Below, one piece after another: positions 46,674-55,580 of a stretch of 64,000 nt of DNA (its first letter is position 1; each line of letters begins with the position of its first letter). Made by a program: the position numbers and the translations under genes. A model generated the notes under the pieces. It worked only from the letters and a program-made list of their open reading frames with translations. It searched no databases and had not been told where the DNA came from. Source of the stretch: Prado023 sp963788325 (GTDB taxonomy: Bacteria; Actinomycetota; Actinomycetes; S36-B12; CAIYMF01); assembly GCA_963788325.1 (NCBI GenBank), contig CAWBGJ010000009.1:310001-374000 (forward strand). Reading direction: 5' to 3'.

Positions 46674-48938
46674 ATGGACTTTGACGTGATGACTGTGTTC
46701 CGAGTGGTGGTCGGCCTCGCGCTGATCATCGGAGCCGGGGCGTTCGCGCTGAAGCGGGTCTGGTTCCTGCAGGGCCTGATCCGCTCCGGCCAACCCGCCG
46801 TCGGGCGCACCGACCAGGTGCCGGCCCGGGTGGAGGCGGAGTTCACTGAGGTCCTGGCCCAGAGGAAGCTGCTCAAGTGGTCGGTACCGGGCGTGGCGCA
46901 CGTGTTCGCGTTCTGGGGCTTCCTGGTCCTGAGCATCACCGTGATCGAGGCCTTCGTCGAGATCTTCATCCCGAGCTTCGCCTTCCCGATCATCGGAACG
47001 TGGCCGATCGTCCGCTTCGTGGAGGACCTGTTCGCAGTCCTGGTCGTCGTCGGCATCGCGATCTTCGCGATCATCCGGCTGCGCAACAACCCGGCCAAGC
47101 AGGGTCGGCAGTCGCGCTTCTTCGGCTCGCATGTGTCCGGTGCGTGGCTCGTCCTGCTGATGATCTTCCTGGTCGTCTTCACCCTGCTCATGTACCGGGG
47201 CGCCAAGGTCGGCGCCGCACTGGCGCAGGGCGAGGAGGCCGCCGACGTCGGCATGAGCGGTGCGTTCGCCTCGCAGTGGGTCGGCAACCTGCTCGAGCCG
47301 CTGGGAGTGACGGCCAACGAGTGGATCGAGGCGGTCTTCGTGCTCGGCCACGTCGCGGTGATCCTTGGATTCCTGCTGATCGTGCTGCACAGCAAGCACC
47401 TGCACATCTTCGCCGCCCCGATCAACGTCGCCTTCTCTCGGCGCCCCGACGCCCTGGGCCCGCTGCTGGAGATGTACTCGGGCACCGAGAAGATCGATTT
47501 CGAGGACCCGGCCGACGACGCCGTGTTCGGCCGTGGACGGATCGAGGACTTCACCTGGAAGGGCCAGCTCGACTTCGCGACCTGCACCGAGTGCGGGCGC
47601 TGCCAGAGCCAGTGCCCGGCGTGGAACACCGACAAGCCGCTGAGCCCCAAGCTCATGATCATGAACCTGCGCGACCACTCGTTCACCAAGGCGCCCTACA
47701 TCACCGCCACCCAGGCCAAGCTCGGGGGCAAGAACGTCGAGTTCGGAGAGGTCGACGAGGAAATCCTGGCGACCATGTCCGAGCGTGTTCAGGCCGAGGT
47801 GGCCCGACCGCTGGTGGGCGAGCGCGACTTCGACGAGCACCGGGCCACCGACGGCTACGACCCATCTGGGCACCGCTCCCACGAGGGTCCGGTCATCGAC
47901 GCCGATGCCCTGTGGTCGTGCACCACCTGCGGGGCGTGCGTCAACCAGTGCCCGGTGGATATCGAGCACATCGACCACTTCATCGACATGCGCCGCCACC
48001 AGGTGATGATCGCCACGGAGTTCCCCAACGAGCTCAACAGCCTGTTCAAGAACCTCGAGAACAAGGGCAACCCGTGGGGCATGAACGCCACCAAGCGCAA
48101 CGACTGGATCTCCGAGGTCGACTTCGAGGTCCCCGTCTTCGGCATGGAGGGCGAGGACGAGATCCCCGCCGACGTGGAGTACCTGTTCTGGGTCGGCTGC
48201 GCCGGGGCCTACGAGGACCGCGCCAAGCAGACGACCAAGAACGTCGCAGAGCTGCTCAACGTGGCGGGCGTGAAGTACATGGTCCTGGGCGAGGGCGAGA
48301 CCTGCACCGGGGATCCGGCCCGGCGCGCGGGCAACGAGTTCCTGTTCCAGATGCAGGCGATGCAGAACGTCGAGGTGCTCAACGAGGTCAAGGCGCGCAA
48401 GATCGTGGTGACCTGCCCGCACTGCATGAACACGATCGGCCGGGAGTACCCGCAGCTGGGCGGTGACTACGAGGTGGTCCACCACAGCCAGTTGCTGGCC
48501 TCCCTGCTCGCCGACGGCCGGCTGCGCCCGCTGACCCCGGTGGACTCCACCGTCACCTACCACGACCCGTGCTACCTGGGCCGGCACAACCAGGTCTACG
48601 TGCCCCCGCGTGAGCTGGTCGCGTCCCTGCCCGGGGTCAAGCTGGTGGAGATGGAACGCTCGGCCGACAAGTCCTTCTGCTGCGGCGCCGGAGGGGCGCA
48701 GATGTGGATGGAGGAGCGCCTGGGCACGCGGGTCAACCAGAACCGCGCCGACGAGGCGATCGGGACCGGCGCGGACAAGATCGCCGTGGCCTGCCCGTTC
48801 TGCTCGGTCATGCTCCATGACGGCGTGACCGTGCGCGCCCAGGAGGGCGGCGAGGGAGCGCTGAACGTCGAGGTCGTCGACATCGCGAGCCTGCTGCTCA
48901 CCTCGGTCAAGGGTTCGGCCGGTGACCCTGACGCCTGA
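46674..48938 (+). CDS. etfD: EtfD-like membrane Fe-S oxidoreductase
   Basis: A 754-residue membrane protein. The first 250 residues have about five to six transmembrane helices of the nitrate-reductase-gamma type. Two 4Fe-4S motifs follow, CTECGRCQSQCP near residue 304 and CTTCGACVNQCP near 416, then two CCG (heterodisulfide-reductase D) domains, GCAGAYEDRAKQTTK near 508 and SFCCGAGGAQMW near 668. In mycobacteria the equivalent protein (Rv0338c) takes electrons from ETF, allowing fatty-acid beta-oxidation to feed the quinone pool; the same role is inferred here. ATG 46674 has AGGAGG 9 nt upstream; ATG 46665 would directly abut it. The YbaK gene overlaps its 3' end by 17 nt. Confidence 0.86.
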   Translation: MDFDVMTVFRVVVGLALIIGAGAFALKRVWFLQGLIRSGQPAVGRTDQVPARVEAEFTEVLAQRKLLKWSVPGVAHVFAFWGFLVLSITVIEAFVEIFIPSFAFPIIGTWPIVRFVEDLFAVLVVVGIAIFAIIRLRNNPAKQGRQSRFFGSHVSGAWLVLLMIFLVVFTLLMYRGAKVGAALAQGEEAADVGMSGAFASQWVGNLLEPLGVTANEWIEAVFVLGHVAVILGFLLIVLHSKHLHIFAAPINVAFSRRPDALGPLLEMYSGTEKIDFEDPADDAVFGRGRIEDFTWKGQLDFATCTECGRCQSQCPAWNTDKPLSPKLMIMNLRDHSFTKAPYITATQAKLGGKNVEFGEVDEEILATMSERVQAEVARPLVGERDFDEHRATDGYDPSGHRSHEGPVIDADALWSCTTCGACVNQCPVDIEHIDHFIDMRRHQVMIATEFPNELNSLFKNLENKGNPWGMNATKRNDWISEVDFEVPVFGMEGEDEIPADVEYLFWVGCAGAYEDRAKQTTKNVAELLNVAGVKYMVLGEGETCTGDPARRAGNEFLFQMQAMQNVEVLNEVKARKIVVTCPHCMNTIGREYPQLGGDYEVVHHSQLLASLLADGRLRPLTPVDSTVTYHDPCYLGRHNQVYVPPRELVASLPGVKLVEMERSADKSFCCGAGGAQMWMEERLGTRVNQNRADEAIGTGADKIAVACPFCSVMLHDGVTVRAQEGGEGALNVEVVDIASLLLTSVKGSAGDPDA

Positions 48939-49434
48939 CGCTGGGCCCGCGGGAGCGGCCCAGGAGCATGCCAACGTGGGGCGCGTGCGTGCCGCAGCGG
49001 CCGCGCTCGGGCTGGACATCGAGGTGCGCCGGTTCCCGGAAGGGACCCGGACCGCCCAGGACGCGGCCGATGCGATCGGCTGCGCGGTGGGGGCGATCGT
49101 CAAGAGCCTGATCTTCACCGTCGACGACGAGGTCGTGCTGGCCCTGGTCAGTGGGGCCAACCAGCTCGACGAGGCGAGGTTGGCCGCCGCCGCGGGTGGC
49201 GCAGCGTGTGGCCGGGCCAACGCCGACCAGGTGCGTGCCGCCACGGGCTTCCCGATCGGTGGGGTGCCCCCCATAGGCCTGGCCACTGCGGTACGCGAGT
49301 TCCTCGATGAGGACCTGCTGACCCACGAGACCGTGTGGGCTGCGGCCGGGACCTGGCACGATGTGTTCCCGATCGCCCCGGCCGAGCTCGCCGCTGCCTC
49401 AGGCGGCTGGGTGGGTACCCTGCGCCGCGACTGA
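48922..49434 (+). CDS. YbaK/EbsC-type aminoacyl-tRNA deacylase
   Basis: A 170-residue protein of the ProRS-editing superfamily. Signatures are AIGCAVGAIVKSLIFTVDDE near residue 55 with the catalytic lysine, LALVSGANQLDEARLAAAAG near 75, and TGFPIGGVPPIGLA near 112. Relatives hydrolyse mischarged Cys- or Ala-tRNA-Pro in trans. GTG 48922 overlaps the EtfD-like gene by 17 nt, so the pair is co-transcribed; the functional link is not evident. Confidence 0.9.
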   Translation: MTLTPDAGPAGAAQEHANVGRVRAAAAALGLDIEVRRFPEGTRTAQDAADAIGCAVGAIVKSLIFTVDDEVVLALVSGANQLDEARLAAAAGGAACGRANADQVRAATGFPIGGVPPIGLATAVREFLDEDLLTHETVWAAAGTWHDVFPIAPAELAAASGGWVGTLRRD

Positions 49435-49450
49435 TCGCGGACCGGCAGAA

Positions 49451-49506
49451 TCTGGTGGCTGGGACGGCTCTTGTTGGCTCCGACGGCCTCTGGTGGCTCC
49501 GACGGC
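49451..49506. repeat. Three degenerate 18-19-bp tandem units
   Basis: TCTGGTGGCTGGGACGGC, then two units differing at a few positions, run from the intergenic gap up to the stop codon of the convergent MFS gene. Confidence 0.6.
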
Positions 49507-50745
49507 TCAGGCAGCGACTACCAGGCCCTCGTCCTCATTGAGCCCGCGCAAGGAGGGCAGTGCCGCGATCAGCAGGCAGAGCACTACCAGCAGCACCCCG
49601 ATCACCGCGTACACCGCCTGCACGCCCCAGCGCTCGACGCCGACCCCCGCCAGCAGCAGGCCGACCGGCGGTGCGGCATAGAACAGAGCGGTCTGCACGC
49701 CATAGACCCGGCCCTGCACATGCGCCGGAACCCGGGTCTGCACCAGCGAGTTCAACAGCGGGTTCATCGGCCCCCAGCCCAGGCCCAGCAGGAACCCGGC
49801 GGCCACGAACACCGGCAGCGGGGGCAGGAACGCCATCGGGATGATCGCCACGGTCACAGTGAGCATCACGAACACCGCGATCCGGTGCCGGGAGTACCGG
49901 GCGGCCAGCCAACCGTAGGAGAACGAGCCGATCATCCCGCCGGCGGCCAGCATCGTCAGCGTCAGGCCGTAGGCGCCGGGTGCGTCCAATGACTGGAAAT
50001 GCACGGGCATGAGGACCGCCTCGGTCGGCATGTAGACCATCGCCAGGACGCAGATCGCCAGGGTGAGCACGCGCAATGGCCGGTCGCGCCAGAGGATCCC
50101 AGCACCGCGCAGGGTCGAGGTCCAGAACGGCTCCTGCTCCTCACCCGCCTCGCGCCGGGAGTCACCGATCTCCTCGGTCACCCGGATCCCGGCCACCGCC
50201 ACGATCGCGAGTACGAACGCGGCCGCCGTGACCCAGAACGTGTCCACCGCCCCGATCGCGGCGATCCCCAGGGCGGCCAGGGCAGGCCCGATCACCCAGC
50301 CGGCGGCGAACACCCCCTCGTGGACACCATTGATCCGATCGATGTAGTACCGACCCGCGTGGGCCACGTCGGGGATCAACGACTTGCGGGCCGTGTAGCC
50401 CGCCGGGTCGAAGGCCGCGCCGAGGATCGCCAGGGCCACGATCGCGCCCAGCCCCAGCATCCCGGCGCGGTCGGCCAGGGGAAACAGACTCACCGACAGG
50501 GCCGACAAGGCGTCGGAGCCCATCGAGACCCGCCGCCGGCCGAGCCGGTCGACCATCGCGCCGACGAAGGGAGCCACGACGATCCCCGGCAGGCTGGCGA
50601 CCGCGGCGACCAAGCCGGCATCGGCCGCCGAACCTGTCTCCTGGAGCACCAGCCAGGGGACAAGGACCGCCACCGACGAGTTGGCCACGCCACTGAGCAA
50701 GTTGGCCACCTGGAGCAATACGACCGGGGCGCGCCGGGCGGTCAC
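49507..50745 (-). CDS. MFS transporter
   Basis: A 412-residue protein with 12 predicted transmembrane helices. The loop 2-3 motif GAMVDRLGRRRVSMGSDAL near residue 65 and PLLNSLVQTRVPAHVQGRVY near 335 fit the EntS/macrolide-efflux branch of the major facilitator superfamily. Export of a siderophore or drug-like compound is possible; substrate unknown. GAGGAGG lies 5 nt before GTG 50745. The longer upstream frame is antisense to nothing functional and has no hydrophobic character. It converges on the YbaK gene. Confidence 0.85.
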   Translation of the reverse strand: MTARRAPVVLLQVANLLSGVANSSVAVLVPWLVLQETGSAADAGLVAAVASLPGIVVAPFVGAMVDRLGRRRVSMGSDALSALSVSLFPLADRAGMLGLGAIVALAILGAAFDPAGYTARKSLIPDVAHAGRYYIDRINGVHEGVFAAGWVIGPALAALGIAAIGAVDTFWVTAAAFVLAIVAVAGIRVTEEIGDSRREAGEEQEPFWTSTLRGAGILWRDRPLRVLTLAICVLAMVYMPTEAVLMPVHFQSLDAPGAYGLTLTMLAAGGMIGSFSYGWLAARYSRHRIAVFVMLTVTVAIIPMAFLPPLPVFVAAGFLLGLGWGPMNPLLNSLVQTRVPAHVQGRVYGVQTALFYAAPPVGLLLAGVGVERWGVQAVYAVIGVLLVVLCLLIAALPSLRGLNEDEGLVVAA

Positions 50746-50813
50746 GACGCCCTCCTCTGCTGAAGTGGTGAGTGCCTCAGGGTACGCGGGTCGCCCCCCG
50801 CTGGCCGAGTCCC

Positions 50814-52628
50814 TCAGAGACCGAGGTCGCCGGACACATCGGCCCCGGAACCCTCCTCGGCCCCGGAACCCTCGTCGGCCCAGGAACCCTCCTCGGCCCC
50901 GGAACCCTCGACCGCACCCAGGGGATCGGAGGCAGGCACAAGCACGCCCTCGGGAACCGGCCACACGGCGGTCGGCCCGAGCCGGTAGAGCACCAGGTTC
51001 CCGGTCGGGGACACGAACACCTGCTGCCAGCCCGCTGCCGGGAACGGACCGAATGCCGCTGCGACCGGGACCAACGCACGCCGGCAGTGCCAGCACGTCC
51101 GGTCGTCGGCGCTGTAGATCACCACATAGTCCCCGGGCTGCGGGTAGCCCCCCGCAGCCGAGGGAGGGTCCTTGAGCAACCGGTTGAGCGAGCGGAACTT
51201 CGCAGCCTCCCAGCGCAGGTCACCGAAGGGCCCGCGCTGGTAGGCCGGCAGGACCCGCTGGGTGCCCCAGTCGGCCCAGATCCGCGCGTCCGGGGGCAGG
51301 CCCTGCGCCGCGAGGTCGGTGCGCAGCTCGGCCATCGCATCCCCGCCGTTGGGCGCGAATCCCGGGTAGGTCGTGGCGAACTGGACCGCAGGGACCGCCA
51401 CGCCCAGGGCGAGGGCCAAGCCGCCGAGCAGGGCGATGAATCGGACCGGCCACTGCGTCCGGCGCACGACGATCACCACCGTGCCGACGGCAGCGAGCAT
51501 CAGCGGCACGATGAACGACAACCAGTACCGGGCCACGTCCAGGCGCACCGAGGGATGGCCCGGGTCCAGCGCACCGCCTTGGGCCCAGAGCAGACCCACA
51601 GTGAGCATGCCCCACGCCCAGACGAGCCCGAGCTGCCGGCGGAAGACCAGCCCCCCGATGGCCCCCACGATCAGGCAGGCCAACAGCGCAGGACCGCCGG
51701 AGACGGCCAGGATCGAGCGCGGCAGGATGGTCATGTACCACCCGCGGCCCTGGCCGACGTAGCCCGCGTCCGAGCTCACCTCCGAGGCCGAGATGTCCGC
51801 ACCCAGCAGGATCCTGAACTTCAGCCAAGGGTCGTCGTAGACCAGTGCGCACAGCGCGATGTCCAGCACGAGCCAGGCCAGGGCCGGCGGCGCGAACCAG
51901 GCCAACGTCACCCAAGGACGCCCTATCCGCCAGAGCACCCACCCGATCACCGGCCAGGCGAAGATCGCGGTCTCCCGGACCTCGAAGCTCCAGCCGGTCA
52001 CGAAGCCACAGGACACCAGCAGCGCGGCCACCCGCCAGTCCCATCCCCGTCCGGCGTCGCGGGCCCGGTGAGCGGCGTCGCTGGCCAACGTCGCGAGCAG
52101 CAGGGCCAGTCCGACCAGCGTGGTGGCAGTCAGGTCCGTGTACCCGCGGGTCAGGTTGACGAACACCAGGGGAGTACCCAGCGCGAACACTGCGGCCAGG
52201 ACCCCCGCGGTGCGCGCAACGTAGCGCGTCCCCAGCAGGTACAGCACCGCGGCGAGCACACCGGTGCTCAGCAGCGGGAGGACGTAGTACGTGGCCGGCG
52301 CGTCACCCCACAGCCGGGCGAACGGGATGATCGGCAGCAGGAAGCCCCAGCGTGACAGCCCGGCAGGCCGCCAGGTCCCGTCCGGGAAGTCCAGTGCGCC
52401 CTGCACGTAGTGCCAGGGGTCGGTGGGCACCAGCGCCGATCGGTACACCAGGGCCACGCCTACGGCCACGAGGGCGATCACAGCGCCCGCGGCGAGGTCA
52501 GCCCCGCGCAGCGTGCGGCCCCACTGCTCGCGAGGGGCTCGGTCCTCCGGATCGATCTCAGCCACGGGCACGGTGGCGGCCTGCGCAACGGCGACCGGGT
52601 GATCGGCGCCGGACTCGGGGGTGCTCAC
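50814..52628 (-). CDS. GT-C family membrane glycosyltransferase
   Basis: A 604-residue protein with about 11-12 transmembrane helices. Features of polyprenyl-phosphate-sugar-dependent (GT39/GT83-like) transferases are the first extracytoplasmic loop VPTDPWHYVQGALDFPDGTW near residue 68 with an acidic pair and the VFVNLTRGYTDLTAT loop. The soluble C-terminal part (about 460-570) includes WADWGTQRVLPAYQRGP and a CWHC motif. The last 35 residues are an acidic GSGAEE repeat. GTG overlaps the GT2 stop as GTGA, so the two glycosyltransferases are coupled. It probably transfers sugars from a lipid carrier to an outside glycan; acceptor unknown. Confidence 0.82.
   Translation of the reverse strand: MSTPESGADHPVAVAQAATVPVAEIDPEDRAPREQWGRTLRGADLAAGAVIALVAVGVALVYRSALVPTDPWHYVQGALDFPDGTWRPAGLSRWGFLLPIIPFARLWGDAPATYYVLPLLSTGVLAAVLYLLGTRYVARTAGVLAAVFALGTPLVFVNLTRGYTDLTATTLVGLALLLATLASDAAHRARDAGRGWDWRVAALLVSCGFVTGWSFEVRETAIFAWPVIGWVLWRIGRPWVTLAWFAPPALAWLVLDIALCALVYDDPWLKFRILLGADISASEVSSDAGYVGQGRGWYMTILPRSILAVSGGPALLACLIVGAIGGLVFRRQLGLVWAWGMLTVGLLWAQGGALDPGHPSVRLDVARYWLSFIVPLMLAAVGTVVIVVRRTQWPVRFIALLGGLALALGVAVPAVQFATTYPGFAPNGGDAMAELRTDLAAQGLPPDARIWADWGTQRVLPAYQRGPFGDLRWEAAKFRSLNRLLKDPPSAAGGYPQPGDYVVIYSADDRTCWHCRRALVPVAAAFGPFPAAGWQQVFVSPTGNLVLYRLGPTAVWPVPEGVLVPASDPLGAVEGSGAEEGSWADEGSGAEEGSGADVSGDLGL
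50841..50912. repeat. Four 18-bp tandem units encoding an acidic tail
   Basis: Four in-frame 18-bp units such as GGCCCCGGAACCCTCCTC encode GSGAEE/GSWADE at the C-terminus of the glycosyltransferase. Copy number probably varies. Confidence 0.85.
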
Positions 52629-53629
52629 AGCCGGTCCACCGCCCAGTCCCAGTACTTGGCCAACCCAGCGCTGATCGGGCCGGGAACAGCCGGTCCCAGG
52701 CCCACGGGCGGATCCAGGGGTCCCCGCAGCAGGTGCGCCAGCTCGCGGTCCGGGACCCGTCGCGCGGCTTGGATGACGCCGCGTCGGTCGGCGAGGTCGC
52801 GCCGATGTGCGATCAGCCAGCGCCAGCCGGCCACCTTGTCCCGGGCCCAGCCGTCGCGCACGGCCACGGCCAGCACCCCAGCCTCCACGGCCAGGGCAGG
52901 AAGGGCCACCAGGCGACGGGTCCGGCGCTCGGGCAGCAGGATCAGGTTCATCAGCCGGTTGCGTTCGAGCAGGTAGTGCTTGGTCGAGTGCCGGGCGAAC
53001 TCGTAGTGGTGGGCCACAACCGCGCCCGGGTCGTGCACCACCCGCAAACCGGCCTGCCAGGCGCGCAGGGAGAGGTACACGTCCTCGCAGTAGGCGAAGT
53101 ACGCCACGTCGAAACCTCCGAGCTCGTCCCACACCGCCCGGCGCACAGCGAAGGCCACGCCGGAGATCGAGGGCACCTCGGTGAGCTGCTCGTGCTCGGC
53201 GGCCGGCTGCCCGAGGTCGCCCACCCACGAGAACATCAGGTAGTGCACAGGATTGCCGGCCGAGTTGAGCAGGTCGGGCTCGTCGGCCAGCCGGATGCTC
53301 GCGCACGCCAGGCCCACATCCGGTTCCGAGACCCGCCGAGTCAGCGCGGCCAGGGCCCCAGGCGCGACGATGGCGTCCGAGTTCACGAAGACGAGCACGT
53401 CGCCGGTGGCGTGGCGGGCCGCGTGGTTGCAGCCCCCGGCATAGCCGAGGTTGCGCGCCGGCGTCACGACCTGCACACCGGGCAGGTCGCGGATCCCGGC
53501 GATCGAGTCGGGCGCGGCCTCATTGTCCACGACGATGATCTGATCAGCCCCGTCGGCCACGAGGGCTCCCACGCATTGGCCGAGCACGGGCTCGGGGCCG
53601 TGGGCCAGGACGATCACTGAGGCCCGCAC
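52625..53629 (-). CDS. Family 2 glycosyltransferase
   Basis: A 334-residue GT-A fold enzyme, rhamnosyl/galactofuranosyl-transferase-like. RASVIVLAHGPEPVLGQCV opens the fold, NLGYAGGCNHAARHATGDVLVFVNSDAIV (about 70-98) holds the NSD metal site, and FDVAYFAYCEDVYLSLRAWQ near 180 carries the catalytic ED. It is cytoplasmic, with possible membrane contact near the C-terminus (RLVALPALAVEAGVLAVAV). GTG 53629 is chosen because TACTCT ends 6 nt upstream, giving a leaderless mRNA. First gene of the GT2-GT-C pair. Confidence 0.88.
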   Translation of the reverse strand: MRASVIVLAHGPEPVLGQCVGALVADGADQIIVVDNEAAPDSIAGIRDLPGVQVVTPARNLGYAGGCNHAARHATGDVLVFVNSDAIVAPGALAALTRRVSEPDVGLACASIRLADEPDLLNSAGNPVHYLMFSWVGDLGQPAAEHEQLTEVPSISGVAFAVRRAVWDELGGFDVAYFAYCEDVYLSLRAWQAGLRVVHDPGAVVAHHYEFARHSTKHYLLERNRLMNLILLPERRTRRLVALPALAVEAGVLAVAVRDGWARDKVAGWRWLIAHRRDLADRRGVIQAARRVPDRELAHLLRGPLDPPVGLGPAVPGPISAGLAKYWDWAVDRL

Positions 53630-53635
53630 CCGCCC

Positions 53636-53641
53636 AGAGTA
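53636..53641 (-). promoter_or_regulatory. -10 box for leaderless GT2 gene
   Basis: TACTCT on the minus strand ends 6 nt before GTG 53629. Confidence 0.55.
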
Positions 53642-53688
53642 GCCGCGCGGGCCCCCTGCGGCCCGGACCTGCTCGCCGCGTCGCCGGG

Positions 53689-53694
53689 TACCAT
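53689..53694 (+). promoter_or_regulatory. -10 box of the DUF4012 gene
   Basis: TACCAT (TANNNT) about 38 nt before GTG 53733. Together with the minus-strand box at 53636-53641 it makes this a divergent promoter region. Confidence 0.4.
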
Positions 53695-53732
53695 TGCCCG
53701 GCGGGACGAGCCGAGTTGAGCACCGGTCAGGG

Positions 53733-55578
53733 GTGAGCGTGGGCAGGAGGGGATGGCTGGTCGTCGCCCTCATCGCCCCCCTTGCCGTGATCGCGATCGG
53801 TATGCAGATCGCGGCATTCACGGGGACGGTGGGCATGGCCCAGCTCGCCCTGGCCGCGCGGGCCCGCGACAGCGCCGCGCTCGACCGCGGGGCGCGCACC
53901 GTGGCGGTGGCCGCCACGATCCTTGACGTCACCTGGTCCTCCCCGGCCGCGCGGGTGCTGGAGTACAACCCGATGTCGTTGGGCGCGGTGACGGACATAC
54001 GGACCAGCGCGCACGCCCTGGCTGTGGGCGCGCGGACCCTGGAGCCGCTTGCAGAGATCGGCGCTGCGGCCGTCGGCTTCGACGGGCAGCCACCCCTGGT
54101 CAGCGCGATGAGCGTGGATCCGGCCGGCGTCGAAGAGCTTGCCGGCCCGGTCAGCCAGGTGAGCACCGACCTGGCGGCCACGCGCGACGCCCTGGACCAG
54201 GTGTCGGGTGCTGGCCTGCTCGGTCGACCGATCGCGGCCATCGCAGCGTCGATCAACGGGACCGTCACCGACCTCGCAAGCCTGGCTGCCGCCGCGGATG
54301 CCGCGATGCCCGGAGCAGCCGAGGCGCTCGGCGCCCAGGGGCCGCGCCGCTACCTGGTGGCGGCGCTCAACGACGCGGAGCTCTTCGGCTCCGGCGGCGC
54401 ACCGTTGTCGGCGTTCATGGTCGAGGCGGACCAGGGCACCCTCTCGGTGCCGATCTCCGGTCAGCTCGAGTCCAAGCTGTCGCCGAACAACCCGCCGATC
54501 TCCTGGCAGCACGCGGGTGGGCCGCCGTGGTACCGGGCGGACAAGCAGTACCCATTCGTGAACTCCAACTTCCACCCGGACTTCCGCACCGCCTCGGTGG
54601 ACATGCGTCGAGCCTGGGCGGCGCTGGGCTACCCGCAGGTCGACGGTGTGGTCACGGTCGACCTGAGCGCGATCGCCTCGATCCTGCGCTGGACCGGCTC
54701 GTTCGACTCCGGCGGCTTCGGCGAGCTCGACGCGGACACCCTGGTGCAGACGGTGCTGGTCGATGCCTACCGGGAGTTCGGCGAGGCGGGCGTGCTCGAG
54801 CGGCACGCCCGCAACGACGAGCTGCACGACGGCCCTGCTGGAACACCTCACACAACCGATGAACCTGCTCGGCGCGGTGCGCGGGACGATGGAGGCGATC
54901 CCGGCCCGGCACCTGCAGGCTTCGTTCGACGATCCGGCCCTGCAGGCCGGCGTGGAGCAGATCGCCGCTCAGGGTGCCCTGTCGCAGGCCCCGGGGGACC
55001 TGATCGCGGTGTACTCCCAGAGCGCGCCGAACAAGCTGTCGGTCTTCCAGGACCGTCGGATCGACCAGGAGGTACGCCTCACCTCCGACGGCGGCGCCAC
55101 GGTGCGACGCACCATCTCGTTCACCAACGACGTGCCCGATGAGGTGGGCGGTGACCCCAGCCTGTACCGCGGGTACTTGGCGCTGCGGGCGCGCATGCGC
55201 GTGGCCTACCGGCTGCCGCTGGGGGCCACGAACACCACGGTCATGGTGGGCGACTCGACCTCCCTGGTGCCCGAGGCCAACACCGGGCCCTTCCCCGACG
55301 AGCGTGGCGGCGAGGTCCTCTGGCAGGGCCACGAGACCGGGCCCGGGGAGACGACCACGGTGATGGTGAGCTACGAGCTTCCCGCCGGCACGTTCGCGCC
55401 GGGCACGTACCGGGCGCATGTGGATCCCCAGGCGATGTCGCTCTCGCCACTGCTGACGGTCCGGGTGCTGCCTGCGCCGGGCACCACGCTGGATGCTCCG
55501 GCGGGGTGGACCGACTCCCCGGGCGCGGTCGTGTGGAGCGGAACGCTGGACCAGCCGATAAATCTGAGCCTCGGCTGA
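53733..55578 (+). pseudogene. DUF4012 family protein with a single frameshift
   Basis: Two overlapping frames together make a normal DUF4012 protein of about 614 residues: an N-terminal membrane helix (GWLVVALIAPLAVIAIGMQI), then a large extracytoplasmic domain with GPRRYLVAALNDAELFGSGG, PFVNSNFHPDFRTASVDMRR and, after the break, ERIDQEVRLTSDGGATVRRT-like beta repeats. The first frame runs to RHARNDEL (near 54824) and the other frame resumes with TALLEHLTQPMNLLGAV from 54829; one extra base at 54825-54828 explains it. Either a real mutation or a sequencing error. DUF4012 proteins often sit in exopolysaccharide clusters, as here. The 3' end is 2 nt from the convergent sugar-transferase stop. 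Confidence 0.78.
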
Positions 55579-55580
55579 GG

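Noticed and set aside
45600..49286. A 1228-residue open frame on the minus strand
   Set aside because: It lies opposite the surface protein, EtfD-like and YbaK genes, which have clear domains. The antisense translation has none.
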